A DNA stretch of 64,000 nucleotides from Linepithema humile (Eukaryota; Arthropoda; Insecta; Hymenoptera; Formicidae), in contig NC_090128.1 of assembly GCF_040581485.1 (NCBI RefSeq), forward strand, positions 14,756,001 to 14,820,000. Reading direction: 5' to 3'. The stretch's first letter is position 1. The number at the start of each line of letters is the position of its first letter. The translations under genes and the position numbers were made by a program. The notes under the pieces were generated by a model. It searched no databases and had not been told where the DNA came from. It worked only from the letters and a program-made list of their open reading frames with translations. Positions 1 to 9,727 of this stretch are shown here, one piece after another.

Positions 1-1157
1 TATTCGACCATTCGATCGTGTATAATGAGACAATAGGCGGTGGTGTTGGCCGGTATATTTTCCTTACAATCAAATTCTATTCGCACGTCAACGGTGGCGC
101 TCTTGACAGAGTCGTTTTGTCGCGAACAATCTATGACTACGAACGGACCGGCTTTCGAGAATTCATCGATGTCCAAATACGTATCGTCCTGTCCATAATA
201 GGCTTTGCGGAAACGCGCATACATATTGTACAGTATAGCGTATCGACTCTTGTCGAAATCCAAATTCATGTCGTCGTACGGATAAAAATCTGAATTCAGA
301 TGCAGTCTCACATTGGTGAGTTTACAAGCGTCAAATTGCGTAGCGTTTTCAGACAGTACGTTTTTTCGACCGGTTTGGAGAGCAAAGATTACGTATCGCG
401 GTTTTTCCAATTGCGTCGCAGCTTTGACCGCCCAGGAATGCTTCGTTGTATTCTGCAGCAGAGGAAACTCGTACAGATCCCACGAACGGAAGCACACGCT
501 CAGATATCTTCCGCTTTCCAAAGTTCGAAGAAGAGACAGCTTGTTGACTTCGCTCAGAGATACATGCGGCATTCGCCACTGTATCTTGAGTAGTTCGATC
601 GTTGGATTCGTACCGACTCGTCCAACGAGAGAATTATTATCGTTGCGCGATCGTATCAATACAAGTTCATGACGAGCGTTGATTACAATCCGTTTGTAGT
701 CCTCGCAGAATCCTAAAAGAGTATTGAGCGGAACGCAAAAATTAAAGTTTCCATCGAGCAACGGATTTCCATCCGGATTCCACGATGCGTATTTCAGCGT
801 CTTGCTCTTCTCCGTCGTCAGCGATACATAGTTTTTGATCGTTATTCCAACGTTTTTGTTACGATCGATTTCAACTCCGTCGAGCTCGTATCGCATTTCA
901 TCAAACATGAACGCGACACAATTATTTCCCATTATACACACGTTATCTCTATTCTCATCGGCAGAAGTAACGAGTTTTCCTTCAACGTAGAGAAAACTCT
1001 CACACGGTAACGTGTACAAGTCCTGTTGCTGTATCGGTATTCGTATCTCGTCGCTGTGTCCCAACGTCGTGTTAGCGTACGGATTGTACGTGTGCATCTC
1101 ATATTTCACGATACGCTCGTCGAAGACGGGCTCGTCAGCGATGTCGAGTATATCCAT
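1..1157 (-). CDS. Polinton/Maverick major capsid protein, 3' end beyond window
   Basis: An open minus-strand frame runs from an ATG at 1157 to the window edge (about 385 codons, no stop seen). The reading resembles the Polinton protein often annotated in insects as 'F54H12.2-like', now understood as the double-jelly-roll major capsid protein. Recognisable stretches are NPYANTTLGHSDEIRIPIQQ near the N-terminus, NNCVAFMFDEMRYELDGVEI near residue 80, and VVIDCSRQNDSVKSATVDV near the visible end. It would form the virion shell of a Polinton/adintovirus particle. It lies just downstream of the capsid-like tail ending at 1281, on the same strand, as expected for a structural gene cluster. The family assignment rests on recognition, not a search. 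Confidence 0.82.
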   Translation of the reverse strand, partial: MDILDIADEPVFDERIVKYEMHTYNPYANTTLGHSDEIRIPIQQQDLYTLPCESFLYVEGKLVTSADENRDNVCIMGNNCVAFMFDEMRYELDGVEIDRNKNVGITIKNYVSLTTEKSKTLKYASWNPDGNPLLDGNFNFCVPLNTLLGFCEDYKRIVINARHELVLIRSRNDNNSLVGRVGTNPTIELLKIQWRMPHVSLSEVNKLSLLRTLESGRYLSVCFRSWDLYEFPLLQNTTKHSWAVKAATQLEKPRYVIFALQTGRKNVLSENATQFDACKLTNVRLHLNSDFYPYDDMNLDFDKSRYAILYNMYARFRKAYYGQDDTYLDIDEFSKAGPFVVIDCSRQNDSVKSATVDVRIEFDCKENIPANTTAYCLIIHDRMVE

Positions 1158-1280
1158 CTCTTTAAACGTTTCTCACAACGAATCCCAACGATTTTAAAAA
1201 GTTTACGTTCGTCGTACTGAGCCTCTTGAATGGCGATGTTTTCCCAATTTTCGTTGTTCTCTCAATCACTCGCTGTTCGT

Positions 1281-1679
1281 TCAACACGAGCATTTCCTCG
1301 CACCACGTCGCCGCAAGTGCAGTCTGATGGTAATCTCCTCTCCGCGAAAATCGATCAATCGTCCGTCTTGATCCACCACACGCAAGGTGATATCGGTAAC
1401 GCTCCTCGCGATGACCGGAAGGTAAATGATTTGCGCCGGTGTTTCCGAAACTTTATATCCCGGAGGCACGTTCGGTGAAAATTCGTGTATCGTGTGCACC
1501 GACCTGTCGTTGGCGTACGCACCCGTGGTTATGCTGCATTCCACTCGAATAATGTTTACGTTGACGATGTTTACCGAGGAATCTGATTCGTGCAACTTTC
1601 TCGGTTCCAGTATACGACCCGTCGAAAATCCAAACAGCGGTCCGATGGTATTCGGTTTGGCGAAATTTATTCGAAACGC
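1281..1679 (-). pseudogene. Polinton minor-capsid-like C-terminal fragment, fused to PolB
   Basis: The last ~130 codons of a 448-codon frame do not belong to the polymerase that precedes them. They contain KPNTIGPLFGF, VHTIHEFSPNVPPGYKV, IIYLPV and FRGEEITIRLHL, a pattern I associate with a Polinton structural (minor capsid or penton-like) protein. The junction with PolB sequence lies near 1680, after a DYAHATNV stretch. The fusion is in frame, so it looks like a deletion that removed the polymerase palm and the start of the structural gene. The gene itself is therefore an N-terminally truncated remnant. Which structural protein it is cannot be settled by eye. Confidence 0.6.
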
Positions 1680-3828
1680 GACGTTTGTCGCGTGCGCGTA
1701 ATCACTCTCGGATACCGTTTCTCCGGTGAGCGAGCTGTAAAACGATTCGCGCGATGGCAGGCTTGTGTCCCGGAGCTTGTCGACGCTGTCGACGTACTCG
1801 TAGGGAAACACACCTTTCCGAGTAAGCAAATTGAAATGTTCCGCGGATAAATGATTGAATTCCGATCGTGTAATCTTTAATTTATCTATAGTTAAATATG
1901 ATGTCAATTTGTCGAGACTTGTACTGAGAAATTTAAACGAATCAATAAACCGTAATTTTATACACAATTTTGATTTTTGATCCATGGTATCTTTAACATT
2001 TTTTGTAAAAGAAATGTATCGCTCTTTCGTCAGCGGTAACAATTCGACGTTGCCTTCAAAGGCATTGGCAACGTCTTTAATAATGAAATGCGCGTCGTAA
2101 CCGGATAAATTGTGAAATATCACCGGGATAACGTGGGAGTCTTTGTAATTTAGATTGCACGACGAGTGCGCGGCACCGCGGTAACGCCCGGTGAGATGAC
2201 AATGATCGCGCACCCGCGTATCGTCCGGTGTAAACGGTTTTTCGCACACGTGGCACGTCGCGGTGCTACGGAATTTTTCCGATTCCTCCCGCGTAAGATC
2301 CGCCATGGGGACGACGGTGGTGAGGATCGCTTTCACACGGCGCGCCAAATCGTGAAGTTCGTTGACGAACCACGCCACGCAATCCTCACCGCGATACAAC
2401 TTAAAACTAGATAAAGAATTATCGTACGTGCAACTTACATAAAATCCTACGCTATAGGCTCTGTGATGTTGGTAGGCGTAAGTAGTACCGTCCTGATCCA
2501 CCTTTTTCTCGAGCGTACATTCGAGATCGGCGTACACTACGAACGGGAGCCGCTCCTTTCGATTGTAATTCCGGAACGTCAGCCACTCGTCGTCCTCGCT
2601 GGGGAGAACGACGGCGCAGTCGTTCATTTTCCCGCAGTCGACGCTGTGCGCCGATAATTTCTCCCGTGTATAAAAGTAGTGTAGACACCTGTAATAATTT
2701 GTATGATTAATACTGTGAATAAAGTTTCGAATTATTCTATAAATGTGTTTTTACTTACCGATCGCAAATGTACTTTTTATTTGCGTGCTTGCTCAGTTGT
2801 GAGCTCACCAACCGTGACAAGTTTTTGATGTATACAAAGTGTGCATTATTGTTTTTACACACGTAGAGCAGGTTGACGTGCTTCTCCTTTTTGTCGTCGG
2901 CGAGCCGCAGAGGGACGATTTTTGAGTCTTCGGTGGTGAAGACGTTGACGGAGATGGCGTTTAGTTTCTCAAATTTTGTTATTTGCGGAAGCGTCATGGG
3001 GAACTCGATGCCGCACAGGTTGAGCACCGTCGAGTAATGTGGGTATTCTATCGTTCTTTCCGGATGTTTTTCCGCTGGATATAAAGCGGCTACGACTGCC
3101 CACGCAAAGCATGCATTATCGTTTGATTTAACATTGACTACCGCCCTTTTCAGCATAATTTTCCGCGGTAACTCGATGTTGCATCCCGCGCGCAGAGGAT
3201 TGAACTTGTTCACATTGACGATGAGATTCAGGATACGCGACAACGTCCATCCACTATCGCGTTCCTGAAACTCCTCCAGGGATGTCAAGATGGTGTCAAC
3301 CACATGCCTCGTGTACCATTCTTGTAGATCAGATGTTGGAAAGAGCTCGCAGTTCTTCGTGGCGATGGTCTTCACGGCAGTCTTGTCGCCCGCGACGAAT
3401 TCCCCGTTGAACGCAATGTTAATCTTGACGCTGTTGTGTTCCACCATGACGCCCTGGATCCGCTCGATAACCGTATTTCTCACGTTTTTCAAAAATTCAT
3501 GAGGATCGATGTAGTTTTGATTGATAATCGCACCGGTCAGCACACGGTTCCTAAACGCCGTCTCGATCTCCTTTCACGTGTAGCCCTTCTTCTCGTATCC
3601 ACCGTATCCAGCACCGATGGGTACGAAACGCTCGTGCAGGGCGTCCTTCACACCCTCCAGACGCGCAATTTGCGCCACCAGAGAGTTGACTACTCCGGTG
3701 CGTTGCCTCTTGCGACATTGTTCCTTGAGAGAATCGAGGTACTCGTTGCACTCGTAGTCCCATGGAAGGAATTCTCCCGTCGTTTTGATATTCGCTGCTC
3801 GTACGGTAAGATCGCGCTCCTTCTCCAT
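1680..3828 (-). pseudogene. Polinton DNA polymerase B, N-terminal two-thirds, spliced, palm lost
   Basis: Protein-primed family-B polymerase remnant of a Polinton/adintovirus. The frame starts at ATG 3828, reads through one in-frame TGA at 3574-3576, and continues to 2759. A 70-bp intron (2758-2689; GTAAGT donor, ACAG acceptor) then leads into 2688-1680. Seen in order: a CFAWAVVAALYP stretch, a VVYADLECTLE exonuclease-like motif, a recombination-endonuclease-VII-like zinc motif (CHVCEKPF, DHCHLTGRYRG, HSSCN), and the FHNLSGYDAHFI exonuclease motif. These are typical of this polymerase class. The palm and thumb motifs are absent because the frame switches to capsid-like sequence at about 1680. 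About 693 codons remain of a protein that normally exceeds 1,000. Confidence 0.8.
2689..2758 (-). other. Predicted 70-bp spliceosomal intron in Polinton PolB
   Basis: On the minus strand the donor is G|GTAAGT and the acceptor ATTACAG|GT, preceded by a T-rich tract. The sequence between is AT-rich with stops. Joining the exons gives a continuous cysteine-containing stretch (ICDRCLHYFYTREKL) that fits the polymerase family, so the splice is supported by both sites and reading frame. Confidence 0.75.
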
Positions 3829-4364
3829 TGCGAATGATTTTGAAGATTCATATTTTTCTCACTCGCTTTATATACCCGTTTGTTACACACGACACTAACT
3901 ATAAGCATAACGATGGTTCATGTTTGCATTAACAATCCTTATCTTATCTCTTCCGGGAATTATTGTGATCTGATACCCCCTACCATTCCAAAATTACCCC
4001 CTCTCCTCCAAACATGATGACGCATCTAGCAACATGGCGATGCCTACAATTTGTATTAACAATCCTTATCACACCCTCTAAGAAACGGCGCTCAAATGCT
4101 ACCTCTTTGTTCTAAAATACAGCGATGACGCGATTTAAACAGACACTCTACTTTGATGCGCGCGTTGTAGGATAAGTCGGTATAGCGGATAGGGTGAGAA
4201 AGGTATATAGTCGAGATAATAAAAAATAATTTAATTGAAATAATATTTATTAAACAGATGCATCTAATAAATACATTATGATGGTGAAAATATTTTAACA
4301 ATAAAGTATGTGATATGCTAGAATTATTGCGATCCAAAGACCTGAGCTAACAGCTCACAATCGA
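3829..4364. promoter_or_regulatory. Polinton intergenic region with TATA box and repeated modules
   Basis: This spacer holds a minus-strand TATA box (CGGGTATATAAAG, about 3866-3878) some 40 bases before the PolB ATG. It also carries modules that recur at 5130-5640: TTGTT(A/G)CACACGACACT, AACAATCCTTATCTTATCTC followed by TTCCGGGAATTATT, a polypyrimidine GATACCCC..TACC block, and TTCTAAAATACAGCGATGAC. The repetition ahead of two genes suggests shared promoter or terminator modules. I see no convincing gene here; a short ORF at 4092-4337 has no protein-like features. Confidence 0.5.
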
Positions 4365-5064
4365 TTATATCATTATATCATTCTTATCGAACGATTCGCT
4401 CTCACGTATCACCGCGATGGGATCCTTCGCACCGCTCGCGATTTTTCGAAAGTGTGTGAACTTGATGTCGACCATACTAGTGACGTTGTTCAACGATTGA
4501 ACGATACGATCCACACAATACTCGAGAGCGATCATGTTATATATGGTGTTGTGTGACATTGCTAAACACACCGTTGATGTTTCCAGACGCAGCACTTTTA
4601 GATTATTTATCTTTCCAAACTGTAGCGTGACATGTTCGATGGTTTGAGATGATGCATGTGCTTTGTCTTCATCATTGTTAAAGAAATGGTGGACGGCATG
4701 TCGTTGATCCAGGAGGATCTTCCACATGTTGTATGTAAAATGTATCTCTCTGCCATGGTTGTCACCGAGAGCGATTTCTATGTGGCTCGGCGTAGAAATA
4801 TTGATTCCGATATCCAGATATTTATAGCCGGTTTTTGTCAACGGGTATCTTCTAGCTAAAATTCTGGGAGACGTGATCATGCTTCTTGGTGAATTACTTG
4901 GTGAATTACTTTTATTTCTGTGGATAAAAGCTTGCGTGAGTTCAAAGTGTAACAATGGCGGTGAGTTTAAAAGTGCAAATAGTAAGAGAGTCAACTTACA
5001 CGTTGGGTAATTGCAGCTTCTTCGCACTCTGCTGTTCGTTGATCTGATTATTCACGGTTGACAT
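4365..5064 (-). CDS. Polinton-associated hypothetical protein, two exons
   Basis: Exon 1 runs from ATG 5064 to 5000 and exon 2 from 4917 to 4365; the intron has a GTAAGT donor at 4999 and a CCACAG acceptor. The phases match and give about 205 residues. This start is preferred over an ORF beginning inside the intron, because splicing gives a non-hydrophobic N-terminus and a TATA box (CGGGTATATAAAG, about 5159-5171) lies about 100 bases upstream. A 12-base direct repeat encodes SNSPSNSP near the exon 2 start. The rest looks globular (GYKYLDIGINIST, ETSTVCLAMSHNTIYNMI). The protein is not recognised; position and strand suggest a Polinton structural or accessory gene. It appears intact. Confidence 0.55.
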
Positions 5065-5673
5065 GGTGCAAAACATCGTTGCTAGTAAACGTCACAGCGA
5101 ACTAGTGATTTTCACAATGATTTCGAACGACTGATGGTTCCCTATTCTTTTTCACATGCTTTATATACCCGCTTGTTGCACACGACACTGATTAAAACTA
5201 TCGATTTGTATTAACAATCCTCATTTTATCTCTTCCGGGAATTATTTTGTTGCATACAAAATTGAAATCTAACAACATGGCGCCGAAAAATGTTGACGTG
5301 GCTGCCTGTTGCTATGGGCTTTTGTTCTAAAATACAGCGATGACGCAATCCGTAAACCTGCACGAACCTACATACTATAAACATTGCGATTCCAACAACA
5401 TGGCGCTCTACTTTGATGTGTAGAAAAAAAACCATAGGATGTAAACAGTTCTCTTTCCAATAAACAATCCTTATCTTTTCCGGGAATCCTTATCTCGCGA
5501 TTTGTATTAACAATCCTTATCTTCCGGAAATTATTGTAATCTGATACCCCTACCACTCCACATTTACCCCCTCTCCTCCAAAAACGATGACGTTATTACC
5601 CCCTCCACTGTTATCCGATACCCCTCTTCCCCTCTTCACCCGCACCCCCCTCATTGCCCCTGGGTTAGAATCA
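5065..5673. promoter_or_regulatory. Duplicated Polinton-type noncoding modules up to the viral junction
   Basis: There is no credible gene. The stretch repeats the module set of 3829-4130: TATA box, AACAATCCT(T/C)AT blocks at about 5210, 5463 and 5510, the TTCTAAAATACAGCGATGAC box near 5323, and a CCCCTACCACTCCA polypyrimidine tract. It ends in a C-rich run (5580-5660), after which composition drops abruptly to viral AT-rich sequence near 5680. Confidence 0.5.
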
Positions 5674-6856
5674 TCATAGTATAACTACTGATATTCCTTC
5701 GTAACTTACGAATGGTTCATATATTAAACATTTACCTTTTAACTTTAATATAAGTCTACATGCTTCTATGTATTTACATGAATATTGTTTTAGTTTATGA
5801 AAATTTTCATCGTTTATATTGTCATCATCATTATTTATAAATTTCTGGATAATTTTATCATCAAAACTCATATTTTCTATACTGCGTCTAAAAGAAGAAA
5901 GTTTTGATTTTATAAAGTTATTAAATTCCTCTTCTGTCATTTTCTCTCTGATCTTCAAACCGTCGTATACAAATGTTGAAACCATTCTTCTTATAGGTTT
6001 CAATTTATACAAATCTTTGTTCAAGGACTCATATTTTTCTGCCTCGTTGTAAAATGATTCTTGATAATCTGTCATTAGTATTTTGTATATGTGAATGCGT
6101 TTAGATGCAAAATTATCATTCTCAATTGTATTTGTTAACAAATCGTTTTCAACTTTTTGGTACGAAACTATTGAAAGTAGTCCGTTCTTCAACCTATTTC
6201 TGTTAACTAACTTTTCGTCATCAAAATATCTTTCGTCAAAATTTACAATATTTTTTCTAAGCAAATTTACAAGAATATTAAACTCTTTTATATCGTTTAC
6301 AACCGGAGTTGCAGACATTAGAAATAGTTTATTGTATTTTTCATTACAAACATTACTTATAAGTCTGTATAATCTGTTTATTTTTCTCTCTTTGTTGTCG
6401 TAATCCTTTTCTTTATTTCGTAGTATGAAATTGTGCGCTTCGTCAATTATAATTAATACTCTGTCTCTTTTGTTCTTATAATTTTCTAATTTTCCTTTAA
6501 ATTTAAAAAAAAACGTTATTATCATCATAATGTAGTATCTCAACTTTCTTATTACAATAATCAGATACTCCTTCCTCCCAAATTTTGTGTAAACTAGCTT
6601 TTACAAATATAAATATTCTCCACGAAGGATATATGTATGTGATATTCTTAATTATATATAATCCTAATAAAGTTTTTCCAAATCCAGTGTCCCAAAATAC
6701 AAGTAAACTAGATAGTGTCTTCAATCCTATGAAAACTCTAGACGTAAAAGATTGATATTCTGTCAGTATTTTATCTTTCATATTAATGTCTAGACTTTTT
6801 GTGTTTTCTATTGCATAATTAATGTGTTGAGCAACTATCTTTTCCAATTCACCCAT
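5674..6856 (-). pseudogene. NPH-I (D11-like) SF2 helicase, frameshifted and 3'-truncated
   Basis: Poxvirus-type nucleoside triphosphatase I, a superfamily 2 helicase that aids early transcription elongation and termination. ORF 6856-6503 starts at TAAATG and has Walker A (WDTGFGKT, residues 55-62). ORF 6543-5674 has the DEAH box (IIIDEAHNF), motif III (FLMSATPVVND) and the start of motif V (EPFVSYEGIS). The two frames overlap at an A/T homopolymer near 6510-6518, so one base of slippage explains the break. About 395 codons remain of the ~630 usual for NPH-I. The C-terminal third is gone where the viral block meets Polinton-like DNA near 5680. D6-like helicase is the alternative, but EPFVSYEGI fits NPH-I better. 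Confidence 0.75.
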
Positions 6857-6881
6857 TTAATGATATTAATATTTGATATAA

Positions 6882-7202
6882 ATGCTATTTCTAAATATTT
6901 TCAATATTATTTTTACATGTATATCTATAATATTCATTATACTTAGTGTATATCCACTAAGTATTTATGAACTTGTAGTAAGATCTGTTGTTATGAATAT
7001 GGATAATAAGATAAAAAAAAAATATAATCTACCCATTGTCAAAAAATTTACAGTTTTTAGTAGTAATGATAATATACATAGTTCTGATGGTATAATGGAT
7101 ATTGTAGGTGATAATGTTATATTTACAATAAACGGGACTAGAATAGAGTTAGATATTGTTAAAGAATATGATAAAATTGTACCTATGATATACAGTAAAT
7201 GA
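6882..7202 (+). CDS. Viral small membrane protein, unknown
   Basis: This 106-residue ORF has an N-terminal hydrophobic segment (roughly residues 1-33), then a basic stretch and a small polar domain. The ATG at 6882 makes the protein start in the membrane segment. It is the first of five small genes on the plus strand, head-to-head with the NPH-I gene, 25 bases away. The topology suggests a single-pass virion membrane protein. The ORF is complete. Confidence 0.6.
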   Translation: MLFLNIFNIIFTCISIIFIILSVYPLSIYELVVRSVVMNMDNKIKKKYNLPIVKKFTVFSSNDNIHSSDGIMDIVGDNVIFTINGTRIELDIVKEYDKIVPMIYSK

Positions 7203-7232
7203 ATGACATCAATCTAATTTGTTATCATATAA

Positions 7233-7490
7233 ATGGATAAGTACTCTAGTGCTATATCTGATAATGTAAAAAAATCATCAAATTTTTTACGCGAAAACAC
7301 AAGATGGATTACATTAGGAATTATTATTTTAGCTATATTTATAACACTCATAATGGCAATATGCGATAAATATGTTGAAAATGGAGATAATTATCTCTTA
7401 GGAGCCACATACTTTGATATATTATCAGTAATATTATGTATGTTCTTGTTCGTTAATTTATGCATAGGATACGGATCTGTAAAAATGTAG
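7233..7490 (+). CDS. Viral two-pass membrane protein, unknown
   Basis: This 85-residue ORF begins at CATATAAATG. There are two hydrophobic segments (about residues 27-45 and 58-79) separated by a short polar loop with CDKYVENGDNY. It lies 30 bases after the preceding gene and 24 before the next. The size and topology resemble small poxvirus virion membrane proteins, but no family is recognised. Confidence 0.62.
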   Translation: MDKYSSAISDNVKKSSNFLRENTRWITLGIIILAIFITLIMAICDKYVENGDNYLLGATYFDILSVILCMFLFVNLCIGYGSVKM

Positions 7491-7514
7491 AAGCTTATTA
7501 TTTATATAAATAAT

Positions 7515-7892
7515 ATGAATGAAAATTTTTTTATTCCAATAACTTCTGTAGTAATCATAGTCATAATTATTATAATATTTCTTTTTAATTATAATGAACA
7601 TCTTATTATAAAAGAAACTAGAAAGGAAATAGATAAATTTAACGACGAATATTTTAAGGATTTAAGACAAAAAGAGACACAAATATTTGACTTTAAAGTT
7701 GAAAATATAGAAGAATTGGAAGATTTGGTTAAAGATTTAAATGAATTATCTCTAGATTTAACATCTCAAATAACACAAGTGTCAAATAAAATAAATGATG
7801 TAGAAAAAAAAGTTAATGATATAGAAATTAAAATAAATGAAAAGAATGACGATATTAATGTGCTTAAAAGAAAAATTTTAGAGGAAAAATAA
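7515..7892 (+). CDS. Viral N-anchored coiled-coil protein, unknown
   Basis: A 125-residue protein with one N-terminal transmembrane segment (residues 7-26, very I/V-rich) and a long coiled coil from about residue 50 onward. The heptads include LDLTSQITQVSNKINDVEKK and NDIEIKINEKNDDINVLK. A membrane-anchored rod of this sort is plausible in a virion envelope. It shares its plan with the next gene, suggesting duplication or convergent design. The ORF is complete. Confidence 0.6.
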   Translation: MNENFFIPITSVVIIVIIIIIFLFNYNEHLIIKETRKEIDKFNDEYFKDLRQKETQIFDFKVENIEELEDLVKDLNELSLDLTSQITQVSNKINDVEKKVNDIEIKINEKNDDINVLKRKILEEK

Positions 7893-7918
7893 GCTTTTGT
7901 AATTATTCATTTATATAA

Positions 7919-8260
7919 ATGAGCATTTTACTAATTGTATCTATTGTTGTGCTAATAACAGTGATTTTATTCTTGTATATCAAGATTACATCAAGGGATA
8001 TTATAAATGTTCAAGATAATTTTGTTCATACAAAAGAATTTTTCAAAGAAAATCCCAAACTTTACGAAAAGTACATTAGTGACTGCAGCAAGGAGTCAGA
8101 TATGGATGATAAACTAGATAGTTTAAAGAAAGAGATTAATATAAATATTGTAAAAGAGATAAAAGATATTAATGAAAAAATCAATAGTATGAAAGAAGAA
8201 ATTCTATCATCTGTAAATAAGATTGTGAAAGAAGAAATTATTTTAAGAGAGACTAGTTAA
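7919..8260 (+). CDS. Viral N-anchored coiled-coil protein, unknown (paralogue-like)
   Basis: This 113-residue ORF starts at TATATAAATG. One N-terminal transmembrane segment (residues 3-22) is followed by a polar region and a probable coiled coil (about residues 65-108, EINEKINSMKEEILSSVNK-like heptads). It has the same architecture as the gene at 7515, although sequence similarity is weak by eye. No function is assigned. Confidence 0.6.
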   Translation: MSILLIVSIVVLITVILFLYIKITSRDIINVQDNFVHTKEFFKENPKLYEKYISDCSKESDMDDKLDSLKKEININIVKEIKDINEKINSMKEEILSSVNKIVKEEIILRETS

Positions 8261-8285
8261 ATATTAACTTATTTAATATATATAA

Positions 8286-8633
8286 ATGGAAGAAAAAATA
8301 GACAAACAATCATTGGCCATTAAGAGATTGAACGTTATAGCAGAGATGCCTGCTTTTCGTGAAAAAATGAACTTTACAAAAGGAGGAAACAAAGGATTTG
8401 GAAAAGAAATAAAATGGGGACATGTTAAAGGTACAGACAAATATTTTTCGTACTACGAGGACAAAACTAATTCCGGTACTAAATATATAATCACTAGCGA
8501 TCTAATACAGCATCCAAATTCAGAAAATAACGGAGGATTAAAAGTTTCAAAAAAATCAGATGTACTAGACGGAATAGATTGAGTTGAAGACATCGATAGC
8601 TGGGGAGGAAAAAGGAATACAAAAAAAAAGTAA
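8286..8633 (+). pseudogene. Viral hypothetical protein with in-frame TGA near its C-terminus
   Basis: The ORF starts at TATATAAATG and runs 98 codons to a TGA at 8580-8582. The same frame then stays open for 16 codons (acidic, then GGKRNTKKK) to a TAA at 8631-8633. That second stop lies four bases from the convergent neighbour ending at 8638. The tight spacing suggests 8633 is the original end and the TGA is a later mutation. The protein is small, basic and glycine-rich in the middle (TKGGNKGFGKEIKWG). No family is recognised. Confidence 0.5.
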
Positions 8634-8637
8634 ACAA

Positions 8638-9684
8638 TTACTTCATAGTTAGTCTCTGTAGAATTCTGAAACCTATATATATAATTATATCCATCCCAGG
8701 TCTATTAGGATTTCCTACCTTATCATCTGTATAATTAACTGTCGATTTAAATTTTGTTCTAAATTTATTTGTCTCTTTAAGGAACTCGTCGTTTGTAAAT
8801 TCATTAAGACTTTCTATCTTAAATACTTTTACAGCTATAAACTTTAACAAGTTTATCGATCCTATTATTAATATGGTTGTAAGATCAGATGATTCGCTTT
8901 CTGAGATTTTGTTGTATATATTATTAATATCAGAATTTGATAGATCATCCAAATCACACATTTCCATATTAAGATTATTGTTCTTGCAGAAATATACAAT
9001 ATCTCTTTTCTTTCTTATAACTTCAGAAATACTTTGATTTTCTAAAAGTTCTGTTAATTTATTCAGTTTATCGCTTTTATACTTACGTTGAATCTTAATA
9101 CAAGCTTCTGGATCGACATTTTGTTCTATCTTTGTAGTATTTTTGTATTCGATCATTTGAACATTTTTTTCAATTACTTTATCAACTATATCTTCATCGT
9201 ACAACCTACTTATCTCATCTATGTCTTCCAATACACTAAAATCTAACGTACAATTCTTTCCTTCATTTTTATAATCTAAAATTATATTATCTATTATATC
9301 ATCATCGGCTATATTATCATCAGTTATACTATCATCGATTATATTATCAAGAACCTTATTGTTTTCAGTACCATGTTCCGTATTTATCTCACATATATCA
9401 AATAAGTCTTTGACTCGTAAGATATTCTTTTCTTCAAGTCCGAATAAAAAATAAAAATTGAAAAATAAATTTCTTATCATATCTCTTCCAATTAATCGAT
9501 CTTCGTTATTGTCTGAAGAATTTTCAATACAATTCTTTACATATTCATAATCAAGAGATCCGTAAACCACATCATATTTATTCAATTTGAATGGATTTTC
9601 ATCTCTTTTGAAATCATGAGCTTTCAATAAAGTCTTATTATCTATAATAAAATCAGAATTGATATAACTATCTTTGTCCAACAT
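8638..9684 (-). CDS. Viral hypothetical protein, 348 aa
   Basis: An uninterrupted 348-codon ORF on the minus strand, divergent from the 801-codon gene (44-base gap). Visible features are a run of DDIIDDSITDDNIADDDIID around residues 110-135, an IQ-like CIKIQRKYKSDK segment near 195, and a hydrophobic helix near residue 265 (LTTILIIGSINLLKFIAVKV). I recognise no domain. Its completeness over more than 1 kb contrasts with the damaged neighbours. Confidence 0.6.
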   Translation of the reverse strand: MLDKDSYINSDFIIDNKTLLKAHDFKRDENPFKLNKYDVVYGSLDYEYVKNCIENSSDNNEDRLIGRDMIRNLFFNFYFLFGLEEKNILRVKDLFDICEINTEHGTENNKVLDNIIDDSITDDNIADDDIIDNIILDYKNEGKNCTLDFSVLEDIDEISRLYDEDIVDKVIEKNVQMIEYKNTTKIEQNVDPEACIKIQRKYKSDKLNKLTELLENQSISEVIRKKRDIVYFCKNNNLNMEMCDLDDLSNSDINNIYNKISESESSDLTTILIIGSINLLKFIAVKVFKIESLNEFTNDEFLKETNKFRTKFKSTVNYTDDKVGNPNRPGMDIIIYIGFRILQRLTMK

Positions 9685-9727
9685 ATTGATATATAAATTA
9701 TTTATTTAGTATTTTTTTCTTTACTAA

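Noticed and set aside
4092..4337. 81-codon minus-strand ORF in the Polinton spacer
   Set aside because: Hydrophobic low-complexity content, overlaps duplicated noncoding modules, no start context.
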